Below are positions 35,062 to 42,800 of a stretch of DNA of 64,000 bases, piece by piece (positions within the stretch are counted from its first letter, which is position 1; each line of letters opens with the position of its first letter). This stretch comes from W0P28-013 sp051870755 (GTDB taxonomy: Bacteria; Bacteroidota; Bacteroidia; Bacteroidales; Paludibacteraceae): assembly GCA_051870755.1 (NCBI GenBank), contig JBJECE010000018.1, forward strand, positions 62,001-126,000, written 5' to 3'. A model generated the notes under the pieces. It was not told the DNA's origin, did not search any database, and was given only the letters and a program-made list of their open reading frames with translations. Position numbers and translations under genes: made by a program.

Positions 35062-35066
35062 GGAGG
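35061..35066 (+). promoter_or_regulatory. Perfect Shine-Dalgarno AGGAGG before rplW
   Basis: AGGAGG ends nine bases before the ATG at 35076 and overlaps the stop codon of rplD. Most starts in this window have no such sequence, which makes this site notable. Confidence 0.85.
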
Positions 35067-35075
35067 AAAAACACC

Positions 35076-35366
35076 ATGTCAGTAATCATCAAACCTATCG
35101 TAACAGAGAAGATGACCCAAAACGGCGAGAAGTTCAATCGTGTTGGTTTTCAGGTACGCCCCGAAGCCAACAAACTTGAAATCAAAGCTGCGGTAGAAGC
35201 TCTGTACAACGTAACCGTGGTGGATGTAAACACCTCCAACGTGCACGGCAAAGCAAAAAGCCGTTATACCAAAAGCGGCGTCATCAGCGGACACACGGCT
35301 ATCTACAAAAAAGCCATCGTAACGCTGAAAGAAGGAGATACAATTGATTTTTATAGCAATATTTAA
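35076..35366 (+). CDS. rplW: 50S ribosomal protein L23
   Basis: 96 residues, normal. L23 sits at the exit of the peptide tunnel and docks signal-recognition particle and trigger factor. Visible blocks: IIKPIVTEKMT at the start, and FQVRPEANKLEIKAAVEALYNVTVVDVNT. It is preceded by a full Shine-Dalgarno sequence and followed after nine bases by rplB. Confidence 0.98.
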   Translation: MSVIIKPIVTEKMTQNGEKFNRVGFQVRPEANKLEIKAAVEALYNVTVVDVNTSNVHGKAKSRYTKSGVISGHTAIYKKAIVTLKEGDTIDFYSNI

Positions 35367-35375
35367 TAAAACAAA

Positions 35376-36200
35376 ATGGCTGTACGTAAATTGAAGCCCT
35401 CAACACCGGGGCAAAGACACAAAGTTATTGGTGCGTTCGACACAATTACCGCCAGCGCACCAGAGAAGTCTCTTGTAGGTGGTTTCGGAAAGACCGGCGG
35501 TCGTAACAACACCGGTAAAATGACCATGCGCTACATCGGTGGCGGACACAAGAGAAGGTATAGAGTAATTGATTTTCGTCGTACAAAAGATGGCGTACCC
35601 GCAACAGTCAAAAGCATTGAATACGATCCGAACCGCTCGGCACGTATCGCTCTGTTGTATTATGCCGATGGCGAAAAAGCGTACATTCTTGCTCCTAACG
35701 GATTGCAAGTAGGTCAGAAATTGCTCTCGGGCGCCGAAGCCGCACCTGAAATCGGTAACGCGCTCCCAATGGAAAACATCCCGCTCGGTACCATCGTTCA
35801 CAACATCGAACTGCGTCCGGGACAGGGTGCTGCTCTCGTACGTTCCGCAGGAACATTTGCACAAATCACTTCGCGCGAAGGCAAGTATGTCATCATCAAA
35901 CTGCCCTCAGGCGAAATCCGCAAAGTACTTGCAGCTTGCAAAGCAACAGTTGGTAGTGTTGGCAATGCTGACCATGCTCTCGAAAAATCAGGTAAAGCAG
36001 GTCGTAGTCGCTGGTTGGGACGTCGTCCACGCAACCGCGGCGTAGCAATGAACCCTGTCGATCACCCAATGGGTGGTGGCGAAGGACGTGCTTCGGGTGG
36101 ACACCCGCGTTCGCGCAAAGGCTTGTTGGCTAAAGGTAAGAAAACCCGCGCGCCAAAGAAGCTTTCGAACCAATTCATTATCGAAAGGAAACACAAATAA
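35376..36200 (+). CDS. rplB: 50S ribosomal protein L2
   Basis: 274 residues, full length. L2 binds 23S rRNA near the peptidyl-transferase centre and the subunit bridge B7b. The family signature GVAMNPVDHPMGGGEGR near residue 225, including the conserved histidine, is present, as is the basic C-terminus (RSRKGLLAKGKKTR). It is in the usual place between rplW and rpsS. Confidence 0.99.
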   Translation: MAVRKLKPSTPGQRHKVIGAFDTITASAPEKSLVGGFGKTGGRNNTGKMTMRYIGGGHKRRYRVIDFRRTKDGVPATVKSIEYDPNRSARIALLYYADGEKAYILAPNGLQVGQKLLSGAEAAPEIGNALPMENIPLGTIVHNIELRPGQGAALVRSAGTFAQITSREGKYVIIKLPSGEIRKVLAACKATVGSVGNADHALEKSGKAGRSRWLGRRPRNRGVAMNPVDHPMGGGEGRASGGHPRSRKGLLAKGKKTRAPKKLSNQFIIERKHK

Positions 36201-36219
36201 CGCTTAAAGGACAGTAATT

Positions 36220-36486
36220 ATGAGTCGTTCATTAAAAAAAGGACCGTATATCAACCTGAAACTCGAAAAGAAAGTGCTCACCATGAATGAAAGCGGCAAA
36301 AAATCCGTCATCAAAACATGGGCACGCGCTTCGATGATTTCGCCTGATTTCGTAGGTCATACAATTGCAGTTCACAACGGTAACAAATTTATCCCCGTTT
36401 ATGTTACGGAAAACATGGTCGGTCATAAACTCGGCGAATTCGCCCCGACACGTATCTTCCGCGGACACGCAGGAAATAAAAAATAA
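36220..36486 (+). CDS. rpsS: 30S ribosomal protein S19
   Basis: 88 residues. S19 forms a complex with S13 in the head of the small subunit. The start MSRSLKKGPYI and the central IKTWARASMISPDFVGHTIAVHNG block are diagnostic, as is the C-terminal GHKLGEFAPTRIFRGH. It lies 19 bases after rplB. Confidence 0.98.
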   Translation: MSRSLKKGPYINLKLEKKVLTMNESGKKSVIKTWARASMISPDFVGHTIAVHNGNKFIPVYVTENMVGHKLGEFAPTRIFRGHAGNKK

Positions 36487-36533
36487 ACCCGTTGCACAGT
36501 AAAATCTTGTAAATTAAAAAGGAAAAAATAAAT

Positions 36534-36944
36534 ATGGGTGCAAGAAAAAGAATATCTGCCGAAAAACGAAAGGAAGCCAAAAAAATGGTTTATTTCGCGA
36601 AGATGAATGACGTGCCAACCTCGCCACGCAAAATGCGCTTGGTGGCCGACATGATTCGCGGCGTAGAAGTGAATAAAGCATTGAGCATGCTCCACTTCTC
36701 GACCAAAGAGGCTTCTGTAAAAATGGAAAAAGTACTGAAATCGGCCATTGCTAACTGGGAACAAAAAACCGAACAAAAAGCCGAAAACGGGAACTTATAT
36801 GTAAGTGGCGTTTACGTCGATTCAGCCCGCATGCTGAAACGCCTGCGCACCGCTCCGCAAGGACGTGGCTATCGCATACGCAAACGCTCGAACCACATCA
36901 CGGTGTTTGTAGATACCAAAAATACTAACGACAATAAAGATTAA
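36534..36944 (+). CDS. rplV: 50S ribosomal protein L22
   Basis: 136 residues. L22 lines the exit tunnel; its beta-hairpin tip (SARMLKRLRTAPQGRGYRI) is the region touched by macrolides and stalling peptides and looks normal. The N-terminus has a basic extension (ARKRISAEKRKEAKKM) before the conserved DVPTSPRKMRLVADMIRG. It lies six bases before rpsC. Confidence 0.97.
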   Translation: MGARKRISAEKRKEAKKMVYFAKMNDVPTSPRKMRLVADMIRGVEVNKALSMLHFSTKEASVKMEKVLKSAIANWEQKTEQKAENGNLYVSGVYVDSARMLKRLRTAPQGRGYRIRKRSNHITVFVDTKNTNDNKD

Positions 36945-36950
36945 AGCCAG

Positions 36951-37682
36951 ATGGGACAGAAAATTAATCCAATTAGCAACCGCCTCGGAATTATTCGCGG
37001 TTGGGATTCGAACTGGTACGGTGGCGATAACTACGGCGACACCTTGCTCGAAGATAGCAAAATCAGAAAATACCTGAATGCCCGTCTCGCTAAAGCCAGT
37101 TTGTCGAGAATCGTTATAGAACGTACACTGAAACTTGTCACAATCACAGTCTGCACTGCTCGCCCCGGTATGATTATCGGTAAGGGTGGACAAGAGGTTG
37201 ACAAATTGAAGGAAGAACTGAAGAAAATCACCGACAAAGATGTACAAATCAACATCTTCGAAGTGAAACGCCCCGATTTGGATGCCGTCATTGTTGCTAA
37301 CAACATTGCACGCCAAGTCGAAGGAAAAATTGCCTACCGTAAAGCAGTCAAAACGGCTATTGCCTCGACCATGCGCATGGGTGCCGAAGGCATCAAAGTG
37401 CTGGTAGCCGGCCGCTTGAACGGTGCCGAAATCGCTCGCGCCGAAATGTTCAAAGAAGGACGCACACCGCTGCACACCTTCCGCGCCGACATCGACTACT
37501 GCCAAGCCGAAGCGCTGACAAAAGTCGGCATCATCGGCATCAAAGTATGGATTTGCCGTGGCGAAGTGTATGGCAAAAAAGACCTTGCGCCAAACTTTGC
37601 TACCAAAGAAAATACGCGTGGCAACGGTGCCAACAGCGAACGCGCTGCGAATGGCAAAGGCTTCAGAAAGAGAAAAAAATAA
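36951..37682 (+). CDS. rpsC: 30S ribosomal protein S3
   Basis: 243 residues. S3 helps form the mRNA entry site and contributes to mRNA unwinding. A KH domain is seen around TARPGMIIGKGGQEVDKL (the GXXG is GKGG), and the C-terminal half has ADIDYCQAEALTKVGIIGIKVWI. A short lysine- and arginine-rich tail ends the protein. It is six bases downstream of rplV and 30 bases before rplP. Confidence 0.98.
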   Translation: MGQKINPISNRLGIIRGWDSNWYGGDNYGDTLLEDSKIRKYLNARLAKASLSRIVIERTLKLVTITVCTARPGMIIGKGGQEVDKLKEELKKITDKDVQINIFEVKRPDLDAVIVANNIARQVEGKIAYRKAVKTAIASTMRMGAEGIKVLVAGRLNGAEIARAEMFKEGRTPLHTFRADIDYCQAEALTKVGIIGIKVWICRGEVYGKKDLAPNFATKENTRGNGANSERAANGKGFRKRKK

Positions 37683-37712
37683 TTATCGAACGAATTTGAA
37701 TCAAAACAAGTC

Positions 37713-38144
37713 ATGTTACAACCTAAAAAGACAAAATACAGAAGACAGCAGGATGGACATCCTCAAGGGATAGCCCAACGCGGTAATCAACTGGCTTTCG
37801 GCTCTTTTGGCATCAAATCGTTGGGAACAATCTGGGTAACAGGTCAACAAATCGAGGCGGCGCGTGTGGCAGTAACACGTTACATGCAACGTCAAGGTCA
37901 AATCTGGATCCGCATCTTCCCCGATAAACCGATAACCCGCAAACCTGCCGACGTACGTATGGGTAAAGGTAAAGGTAATCCGGAAGGATTCGTAGCACCT
38001 GTTACACCCGGTCGTATGCTCATCGAAGTGGATGGTGTACCATACGAGGTAGCAAAAGAAGCTTTGCGCTTGGCTGCCCAAAAATTACCAATCCAAACCA
38101 AGTTCGTCGTAAGACGTGATTATGACCCAACTCAAAATGTGTAA
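37713..38144 (+). CDS. rplP: 50S ribosomal protein L16
   Basis: 143 residues. L16 contacts A-site tRNA. The start MLQPKKTKYRRQQDG and the central ARVAVTRYMQRQGQIWIRI, followed by KPADVRMGKGKGNPEG, are typical. The arginine hydroxylated in some bacteria lies in the latter region. It precedes rpmC by six bases. Confidence 0.98.
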   Translation: MLQPKKTKYRRQQDGHPQGIAQRGNQLAFGSFGIKSLGTIWVTGQQIEAARVAVTRYMQRQGQIWIRIFPDKPITRKPADVRMGKGKGNPEGFVAPVTPGRMLIEVDGVPYEVAKEALRLAAQKLPIQTKFVVRRDYDPTQNV

Positions 38145-38150
38145 AGGATT

Positions 38151-38348
38151 ATGAAAACAAGAGAAATTAAAGAACTTACAACCACAGAACTTCAAGAACA
38201 AATGGACGCTAAACGCGAAGAACTGAACCGCTTGGTCTTGAATCATGCGATTTCTCCTATTGACAATCCTGCTCAAATAAGAGATATTCGTAGAACGATT
38301 GCCCGCATGGCAACGGAATTGCGTCAACGCGAACTTCAACAACAATAA
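38151..38348 (+). CDS. rpmC: 50S ribosomal protein L29
   Basis: 65 residues, typical. This small helical protein sits next to L23 at the tunnel exit. Typical blocks: KTREIKELTTTELQEQ and NPAQIRDIRRTIARMATEL. It lies six bases after rplP. Confidence 0.96.
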   Translation: MKTREIKELTTTELQEQMDAKREELNRLVLNHAISPIDNPAQIRDIRRTIARMATELRQRELQQQ

Positions 38349-38362
38349 ATTGATTATCCAAC

Positions 38363-38620
38363 ATGGAGACAAGAAACTTAAGAAAAGAAAGAATAGGTGT
38401 GGTTTCCAGCAACAAAATGGACAAATCCATTACCGTTGCCGTTAAATGGAAAGAAAAACACCCGATTTATGGTAAGTTCGTCAACAAGACGAAAAAGTAT
38501 CATGCTCACGACGAAAACAACGAATGCAATATCGGTGATACCGTACGCATCATGGAAACTCGCCCGTTGAGCAAAACGAAAAGATGGAGATTAGTAGAAA
38601 TCATAGAAAAAGCGAAGTAA
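38363..38620 (+). CDS. rpsQ: 30S ribosomal protein S17
   Basis: 85 residues. A primary 16S rRNA-binding protein of OB fold. Family blocks are RKERIGVVSSNKMDKSITV, HPIYGKFVNKTKKYHAHDE and METRPLSKTKRWRLVEI. Its stop is followed after one base by the rplN start. Confidence 0.98.
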   Translation: METRNLRKERIGVVSSNKMDKSITVAVKWKEKHPIYGKFVNKTKKYHAHDENNECNIGDTVRIMETRPLSKTKRWRLVEIIEKAK

Positions 38621-38621
38621 G

Positions 38622-38987
38622 ATGATACAACAAGAAACCAGACTAAAAGTAGCCGATAACAGCGGTGCCAAAGAGGTGCTTTGCATCCGCGTATTGGGCG
38701 GAACGGGTAAACGTTACGCCACACTCGGCGATGTAATTGTGGTTGCTGTCAAAAGTGCTATCCCGACAGGTGATGCCAAAAAAGGCAGCGTGTCGAAAGC
38801 CGTTGTTGTACGCACCACGAAAGAAGTACGCCGCCCCGATGGCTCGTATATTCGCTTCGATGACAACGCTTGTGTGCTCCTGAACAACGCCGGCGAATTG
38901 CGCGGCAGCCGTATATTCGGCCCTGTAGCACGTGAATTGCGCGCTTCGAACATGAAAATCATTTCGCTTGCGCCGGAGGTACTTTAA
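38622..38987 (+). CDS. rplN: 50S ribosomal protein L14
   Basis: 121 residues, complete. L14 makes subunit bridge B8 and contacts translational GTPases. The MIQQETRLKVADNSGAKEV start, the KAVVVRTTKEVRRPDGSYI strand pair and the C-terminal GPVARELRASNMKIISLAPEV are diagnostic. It opens the spc part of the cluster. Confidence 0.99.
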   Translation: MIQQETRLKVADNSGAKEVLCIRVLGGTGKRYATLGDVIVVAVKSAIPTGDAKKGSVSKAVVVRTTKEVRRPDGSYIRFDDNACVLLNNAGELRGSRIFGPVARELRASNMKIISLAPEVL

Positions 38988-39014
38988 TAATTAACAAAAC
39001 AACAAGTTAGTAAA

Positions 39015-39335
39015 ATGAGTAAACTGCACATAAAAAAGGGTGATACCGTTTATGTAAATGCCGGCGAAGACAAAGGCAAAACGGGACGCGTGCTCAAAGT
39101 CTTGGTGGACAAACAACGCGCCATCGTCGAAGGTATCAATATGGTATCGAAAAGTACCAAACCTAACGCAACAAATCCACAAGGTGGAATCGTTAAACAA
39201 GAGGCTGCCCTGCACATTTCGAACCTGAATGTGGTTGATCCGAAAACCGGAAAACCAACCCGCATCGGACGTCGTAAAAATGACGAGGGCAAGTTAGTTC
39301 GTTACGCTAAAAAATCAGGGGAGGAAATCAAATGA
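39015..39335 (+). CDS. rplX: 50S ribosomal protein L24
   Basis: 106 residues. L24 is an early assembly protein with a KOW motif, here KKGDTVYVNAGEDKGKTGRVLKV near the N-terminus. The C-terminal KPTRIGRRKNDEGKLVRYAKKSGE is typical of the family. Its last codons contain the Shine-Dalgarno sequence of rplE, and the genes overlap by four bases. Confidence 0.97.
   Translation: MSKLHIKKGDTVYVNAGEDKGKTGRVLKVLVDKQRAIVEGINMVSKSTKPNATNPQGGIVKQEAALHISNLNVVDPKTGKPTRIGRRKNDEGKLVRYAKKSGEEIK
39318..39324 (+). promoter_or_regulatory. Shine-Dalgarno GGGGAGG before rplE
   Basis: GGGGAGG lies inside the end of rplX and ends seven bases before the ATG at 39332. The spacing favours that ATG over the second one at 39335. 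Confidence 0.75.
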
Positions 39336-39880
39336 TGGTTACCGATAGTTTAAAACAAGATTACAAGGAACGTATCGTTCCGGCTTTGATGAAACAATTT
39401 GGCTATAGTTCCGTCATGGAGTGCCCTCGTCTCGAGAAAATTGTACTGAATCAGGGTCTTGGCATCGCTGTTGCCGATAAGAAAATTGTCGATACAGCTG
39501 TTGACGAAATGACAGCCATTACCGGTCAAAAAGCCGTACAAACACTTTCGAAAAAAGATATTTCGAACTTCAAATTGCGCAAAAAAATGCCAATCGGCGT
39601 GCGTGTAACATTGCGCGACAAGAAAATGTACGAATTTTTGGAACGCTTGATTCGCGTGGCTTTGCCGCGTATCCGCGACTTCAAAGGTATTGAATCGAAG
39701 TTTGATGGTCGTGGCAACTATACGTTGGGCATCACCGAGCAAATTATTTTCCCTGAAATCAACATCGACAGCATTCAGAAATTGTTGGGCATGAACATTA
39801 CATTTGTAACTTCGGCCAAAACAGACGAAGAAGGTTTCGCATTGTTGAAGGAATTCGGATTACCATTTAAGAAAAACTAA
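39332..39880 (+). CDS. rplE: 50S ribosomal protein L5
   Basis: 182 residues. L5 binds 5S rRNA and contacts P-site tRNA. The blocks KIVLNQGLGIAV, ISNFKLRKKMPIGVRVTLR and ESKFDGRGNYTLGITEQIIFPEI are diagnostic. Two ATG codons stand in tandem (39332 and 39335); the upstream Shine-Dalgarno spacing favours the first. The start overlaps the rplX stop by four bases. Confidence 0.98.
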   Translation: MMVTDSLKQDYKERIVPALMKQFGYSSVMECPRLEKIVLNQGLGIAVADKKIVDTAVDEMTAITGQKAVQTLSKKDISNFKLRKKMPIGVRVTLRDKKMYEFLERLIRVALPRIRDFKGIESKFDGRGNYTLGITEQIIFPEINIDSIQKLLGMNITFVTSAKTDEEGFALLKEFGLPFKKN

Positions 39881-39882
39881 TT

Positions 39883-39889
39883 AAAGGAG
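39883..39889 (+). promoter_or_regulatory. Shine-Dalgarno AAAGGAG before rpsN
   Basis: AAAGGAG stands in the short rplE-rpsN gap and ends seven bases before the ATG at 39897, the ideal distance. Confidence 0.75.
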
Positions 39890-39896
39890 TAAGATA

Positions 39897-40166
39897 ATGG
39901 CAAAAGAATCAATGAAAGCCCGTGAGGTAAAACGCGCCAAATTAGTGGCAAAATATGCCGAAAAGCGCAAAGCCTTGATCGCGGCCGGCGATTACGAGTC
40001 GCTGCAACTTTTACCTAAAAACGCTTCGTATGTACGTTTGCACAATCGCTGCAAAATATCAGGTCGTCCACGTGGCTACATGCGTCAGTTCGGTATCTCG
40101 CGTATCGATTTTCGCGAATTGGCTTCGGCAGGTTTGATACCGGGCGTCAAAAAGGCGAGTTGGTAA
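39897..40166 (+). CDS. rpsN: 30S ribosomal protein S14, long zinc-free type
   Basis: 89 residues, the long form of S14. The C-terminal LHNRCKISGRPRGYMRQFGISRIDFRELA block is intact. The paired CXXC motifs of the short zinc-binding form are missing: only one cysteine is present. S14 is needed late in assembly of the small-subunit head. It is followed by a 96-base spacer containing a hairpin before rpsH. Confidence 0.98.
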   Translation: MAKESMKAREVKRAKLVAKYAEKRKALIAAGDYESLQLLPKNASYVRLHNRCKISGRPRGYMRQFGISRIDFRELASAGLIPGVKKASW

Positions 40167-40223
40167 CTATACACGAATACAATCGTTTTTGAGTAGAAAC
40201 AACTAGAGAGAAGTTAACTAAAT

Positions 40224-40247
40224 ATTGTCCCGATAGTCGGGATCAAT
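40224..40247 (+). promoter_or_regulatory. Hairpin in the rpsN-rpsH spacer
   Basis: ATTGTCCCGA (40224-40233) pairs with TCGGGATCAAT (40237-40247), ten pairs with one bulged T and a three-base loop, followed by TTAATCTTAATTTTT. It lies 16 bases before the rpsH ATG. It may be a weak internal terminator or an S8/translation control element; E. coli S8 regulates the spc operon, although at the L5 start. Confidence 0.6.
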
Positions 40248-40262
40248 TTAATCTTAATTTTT

Positions 40263-40658
40263 ATGACAGATCCAATAGCAGATTATTTAACCAGATTGCG
40301 GAATGCAATTAAAGCCAACCATCGTGTGGTTGAAATTCCCGCATCCAATTTGAAAAAGGAGATTACAAAAGTCCTTTTTGAAAAAGGTTATATCTTGAAC
40401 TATAAGTTCGTCGAGGAAGGTCCTCAAGGAACTATCAAGGTAGCCTTGAAGTACGATCCGGCAAACAAAGTGAATGCCGTTCGTAAACTTATCAGAGTGT
40501 CAACACCCGGTTTGCGCAAATATGTGGGCTATCGTGAGATGCCGCGCGTGCTGAACGGCTTGGGCATTGCCATTCTTTCTACATCGAAAGGTGTGATGAC
40601 AGATAAAGAAGCTCGCGAACAGAAAATCGGTGGCGAGGTATTATGTTACATCTATTAA
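40263..40658 (+). CDS. rpsH: 30S ribosomal protein S8
   Basis: 131 residues. S8 binds helix 21 of 16S rRNA early in assembly. The MTDPIADYLTRLRNAIKANH start and the C-terminal GIAILSTSKGVMTDKEAREQKIGGEVLCYIY are typical. It lies behind a hairpin and the second longest gap of the cluster, and it is followed by a Shine-Dalgarno sequence for rplF. Confidence 0.98.
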   Translation: MTDPIADYLTRLRNAIKANHRVVEIPASNLKKEITKVLFEKGYILNYKFVEEGPQGTIKVALKYDPANKVNAVRKLIRVSTPGLRKYVGYREMPRVLNGLGIAILSTSKGVMTDKEAREQKIGGEVLCYIY

Positions 40659-40659
40659 T

Positions 40660-40664
40660 GGAGG
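40660..40664 (+). promoter_or_regulatory. Shine-Dalgarno GGAGG before rplF
   Basis: GGAGG directly follows the rpsH stop codon and ends seven bases before the ATG at 40672. Confidence 0.75.
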
Positions 40665-40671
40665 ATAAGCA

Positions 40672-41223
40672 ATGTCACGTATAGGAAAATTACCAATAAC
40701 TATTCCGACCGGGGTTACTGTTACCGTAAAAGACAATGAAGTGGTAGTAAAAGGCCCCAAAGGCGAATTGAAACAAGTGGTCGATCCGCTCATCAGCGTC
40801 GCTGTCGATGGCAATGTCTGCCATGTGTCGCGTCCGAACGACGAGAAAGAATCGCGTGCCAAACATGGTCTTTATCGCGCTTTGATTCATAATATGGTGG
40901 TCGGAGTGTCGGAAGGCTATAAAAAAACTTTGGAACTTGTGGGCGTAGGTTATCGCGCAGCCAACAATGGTCAAGTATTGGAGTTGGCTTTGGGATACAC
41001 GCACAATATTTATTTGGGCTTGCCGGCCGAAGTAAAGGTTCAAACGGTGTCCGAACGTAACCAAAATCCGCTGATTATTTTGGAAAGCGCCGATAAACAA
41101 CTCATTGGTCAAATCTGTGCCAAAATTCGTTCGTTCCGCAAACCGGAACCATATAAAGGCAAAGGTGTTAAGTTCCAAGGCGAAATTATTCGTAGAAAAG
41201 CTGGTAAGACGGCTGGTAAGTAA
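40672..41223 (+). CDS. rplF: 50S ribosomal protein L6
   Basis: 183 residues. L6 lies near the factor-binding site of the large subunit and has two repeated alpha-beta domains. The MSRIGKLPITIPTGVTV start, VGYRAANNGQVLELALGYTH and the C-terminal PEPYKGKGVKFQGEIIRRKAGKT are diagnostic. It follows rpsH by 13 bases and has a Shine-Dalgarno sequence. Confidence 0.98.
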   Translation: MSRIGKLPITIPTGVTVTVKDNEVVVKGPKGELKQVVDPLISVAVDGNVCHVSRPNDEKESRAKHGLYRALIHNMVVGVSEGYKKTLELVGVGYRAANNGQVLELALGYTHNIYLGLPAEVKVQTVSERNQNPLIILESADKQLIGQICAKIRSFRKPEPYKGKGVKFQGEIIRRKAGKTAGK

Positions 41224-41247
41224 GTTTTGTAAAAATACAATACAATT

Positions 41248-41592
41248 ATGATTGAGAAAATAGCAAGAAGACTGAAGATAAAAGCTCATATACGTCGTAC
41301 AATAAAAGGTACGGCCGAGCGTCCCCGTTTGACGGTATTTCGTAGCAATGCGCAAATTTACGCACAAGTTATCGACGATAAAGCAGGGAAAACATTGGCA
41401 GCCGCATCATCGCTCGCCATCAAAGAGAAGATGACCAAAAAAGAACAAGCTGCCAAAGTTGGTGCATTGATTGCACAAAATGCGCAAGCAGCAGGTATAA
41501 CTACAGTGGTGTTTGACCGCAATGGTTATTTGTACCACGGAAGAGTGAAAGAATTGGCAGATGCTGCCCGTAATGGTGGACTTAAATTTTAA
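41248..41592 (+). CDS. rplR: 50S ribosomal protein L18
   Basis: 114 residues. L18 binds 5S rRNA in the central protuberance. Family blocks: RRTIKGTAERPRLTVFRSN near the N-terminus, and VVFDRNGYLYHGRVKELADAAR at the end. It sits 24 bases after rplF and 12 bases before rpsE. Confidence 0.98.
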   Translation: MIEKIARRLKIKAHIRRTIKGTAERPRLTVFRSNAQIYAQVIDDKAGKTLAAASSLAIKEKMTKKEQAAKVGALIAQNAQAAGITTVVFDRNGYLYHGRVKELADAARNGGLKF

Positions 41593-41604
41593 TACACAAC
41601 AACT

Positions 41605-42123
41605 ATGTCAGAAAATAATAACAGAGTAAAAAACACAAACGATAGCGAATTGCAAGAACGTTTGGTTGCCGTTAACCGTGTTACAAAAGTTACCAAAGGT
41701 GGTCGTACCTTTACGTTTGCCGCCATCGTTGTTGTGGGTAACGGCAATGGCATTGTCGGTTGGGGCTTGGGTAAAGCCGGCGAAGTTACCGCCGCCATTG
41801 CCAAAGGCGTCGAAGCTGCCAAAAAGAATTTGATACGCGTGCCCGTGCTGAAAGGTACTGTGCCTCACGAACAAATCGCTCGTTTCGGCGGTGCCGAAGT
41901 GATATTGTTGCCGGCCTCGCAAGGTACCGGTGTGAAAGCCGGTGGCGCTATGCGTGCCGTACTCGAAAGCGTCGGCATTACCGATGTGTTGGCCAAATCG
42001 AAAGGTTCGTCGAACCCGCACAACTTGGTAAAAGCCACATTTGCTGCCCTCAGCGAAATGCGCGATGCCTACACAGTAGCCCACAATCGCGGCATATCTA
42101 TTGACAAAGTGTTTAACGGATAA
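41605..42123 (+). CDS. rpsE: 30S ribosomal protein S5
   Basis: 172 residues. S5 helps form the mRNA entry channel and influences fidelity. The dsRNA-binding-like N-domain has RVTKVTKGGRTFTFAAIVVVGNG. The C-domain has LLPASQGTGVKAGGAMRAVLE and KSKGSSNPHNLVKATF. The first 20 residues form a short polar extension. It precedes rpmD by 14 bases. Confidence 0.98.
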   Translation: MSENNNRVKNTNDSELQERLVAVNRVTKVTKGGRTFTFAAIVVVGNGNGIVGWGLGKAGEVTAAIAKGVEAAKKNLIRVPVLKGTVPHEQIARFGGAEVILLPASQGTGVKAGGAMRAVLESVGITDVLAKSKGSSNPHNLVKATFAALSEMRDAYTVAHNRGISIDKVFNG

Positions 42124-42137
42124 AAAACGATACAAAT

Positions 42138-42314
42138 ATGGCAAAGATAAAAATTCAACAAGTAAGAAGCCGCATCCGTTGCCCGCGTGTGCAAAAAGCC
42201 ACATTGGACGCACTCGGATTGCACAAAATGAATGCCGTAGTTGAGCATGAAGACACACCGTCTATTCGCGGTATGGTCGAAAAAGTCAAACACTTGGTAA
42301 AAGTCGTTGAATAA
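42138..42314 (+). CDS. rpmD: 50S ribosomal protein L30
   Basis: A 58-residue protein beginning MAKIKIQQVRSRIRCP and containing RVQKATLDALGLHKMN and VEHEDTPSIRGMVEKVKHLV. This is the full short bacterial form of L30, a large-subunit protein. It lies 14 bases after rpsE and 35 bases before rplO, its normal neighbours. The gene is short and easily missed by length cut-offs. Confidence 0.97.
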   Translation: MAKIKIQQVRSRIRCPRVQKATLDALGLHKMNAVVEHEDTPSIRGMVEKVKHLVKVVE

Positions 42315-42349
42315 TTGAGAGTTATAAACTTATAAAAAAACAGACGAAA

Positions 42350-42796
42350 ATGGATTTAAGTAATATCACCCCAGCAGCGGGTTCTGTAAGAACAAATAAA
42401 CGTTTGGGACGTGGTCCCGGTTCCGGCAAAGGCGGCACCTCGACACGCGGTCACAAGGGCGCAAAATCGCGTTCGGGTTACAAACGCAAAATTGGTTTCG
42501 AAGGCGGTCAAATGCCTTTGCAACGTCGTTTGCCGAAATTCGGTTTTAACAACATCAACCGTGTTGAATTCAAAGCGGTGAACTTGGATGCCCTCCAAAC
42601 TTTGGCCGAGGCCAATAATTTGACCAAAATCGATAAAGCCGCCATGGTGCAAGCAGGCATCATTAAAGCAAAACATTTGGTTAAAATTTTGGCCAAAGGT
42701 ACATTAACCGCAAAAATCGAAGTCGAAGCAGATGCGTTCTCGAAAGCAGCCGAAGATGCAATTGTGGCTGCCGGCGGAAGCGTCGTAAAACTCTAA
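42350..42796 (+). CDS. rplO: 50S ribosomal protein L15
   Basis: 148 residues. L15 is a late-assembly protein with a long glycine-rich N-terminal extension that penetrates 23S rRNA: GRGPGSGKGGTSTRGHKGAKSR. The GGQMPLQRRLPKFGF block follows. The globular C-terminal part ends in a valine-rich strand. It precedes secY by four bases. Confidence 0.98.
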   Translation: MDLSNITPAAGSVRTNKRLGRGPGSGKGGTSTRGHKGAKSRSGYKRKIGFEGGQMPLQRRLPKFGFNNINRVEFKAVNLDALQTLAEANNLTKIDKAAMVQAGIIKAKHLVKILAKGTLTAKIEVEADAFSKAAEDAIVAAGGSVVKL

Positions 42797-42800
42797 AACA

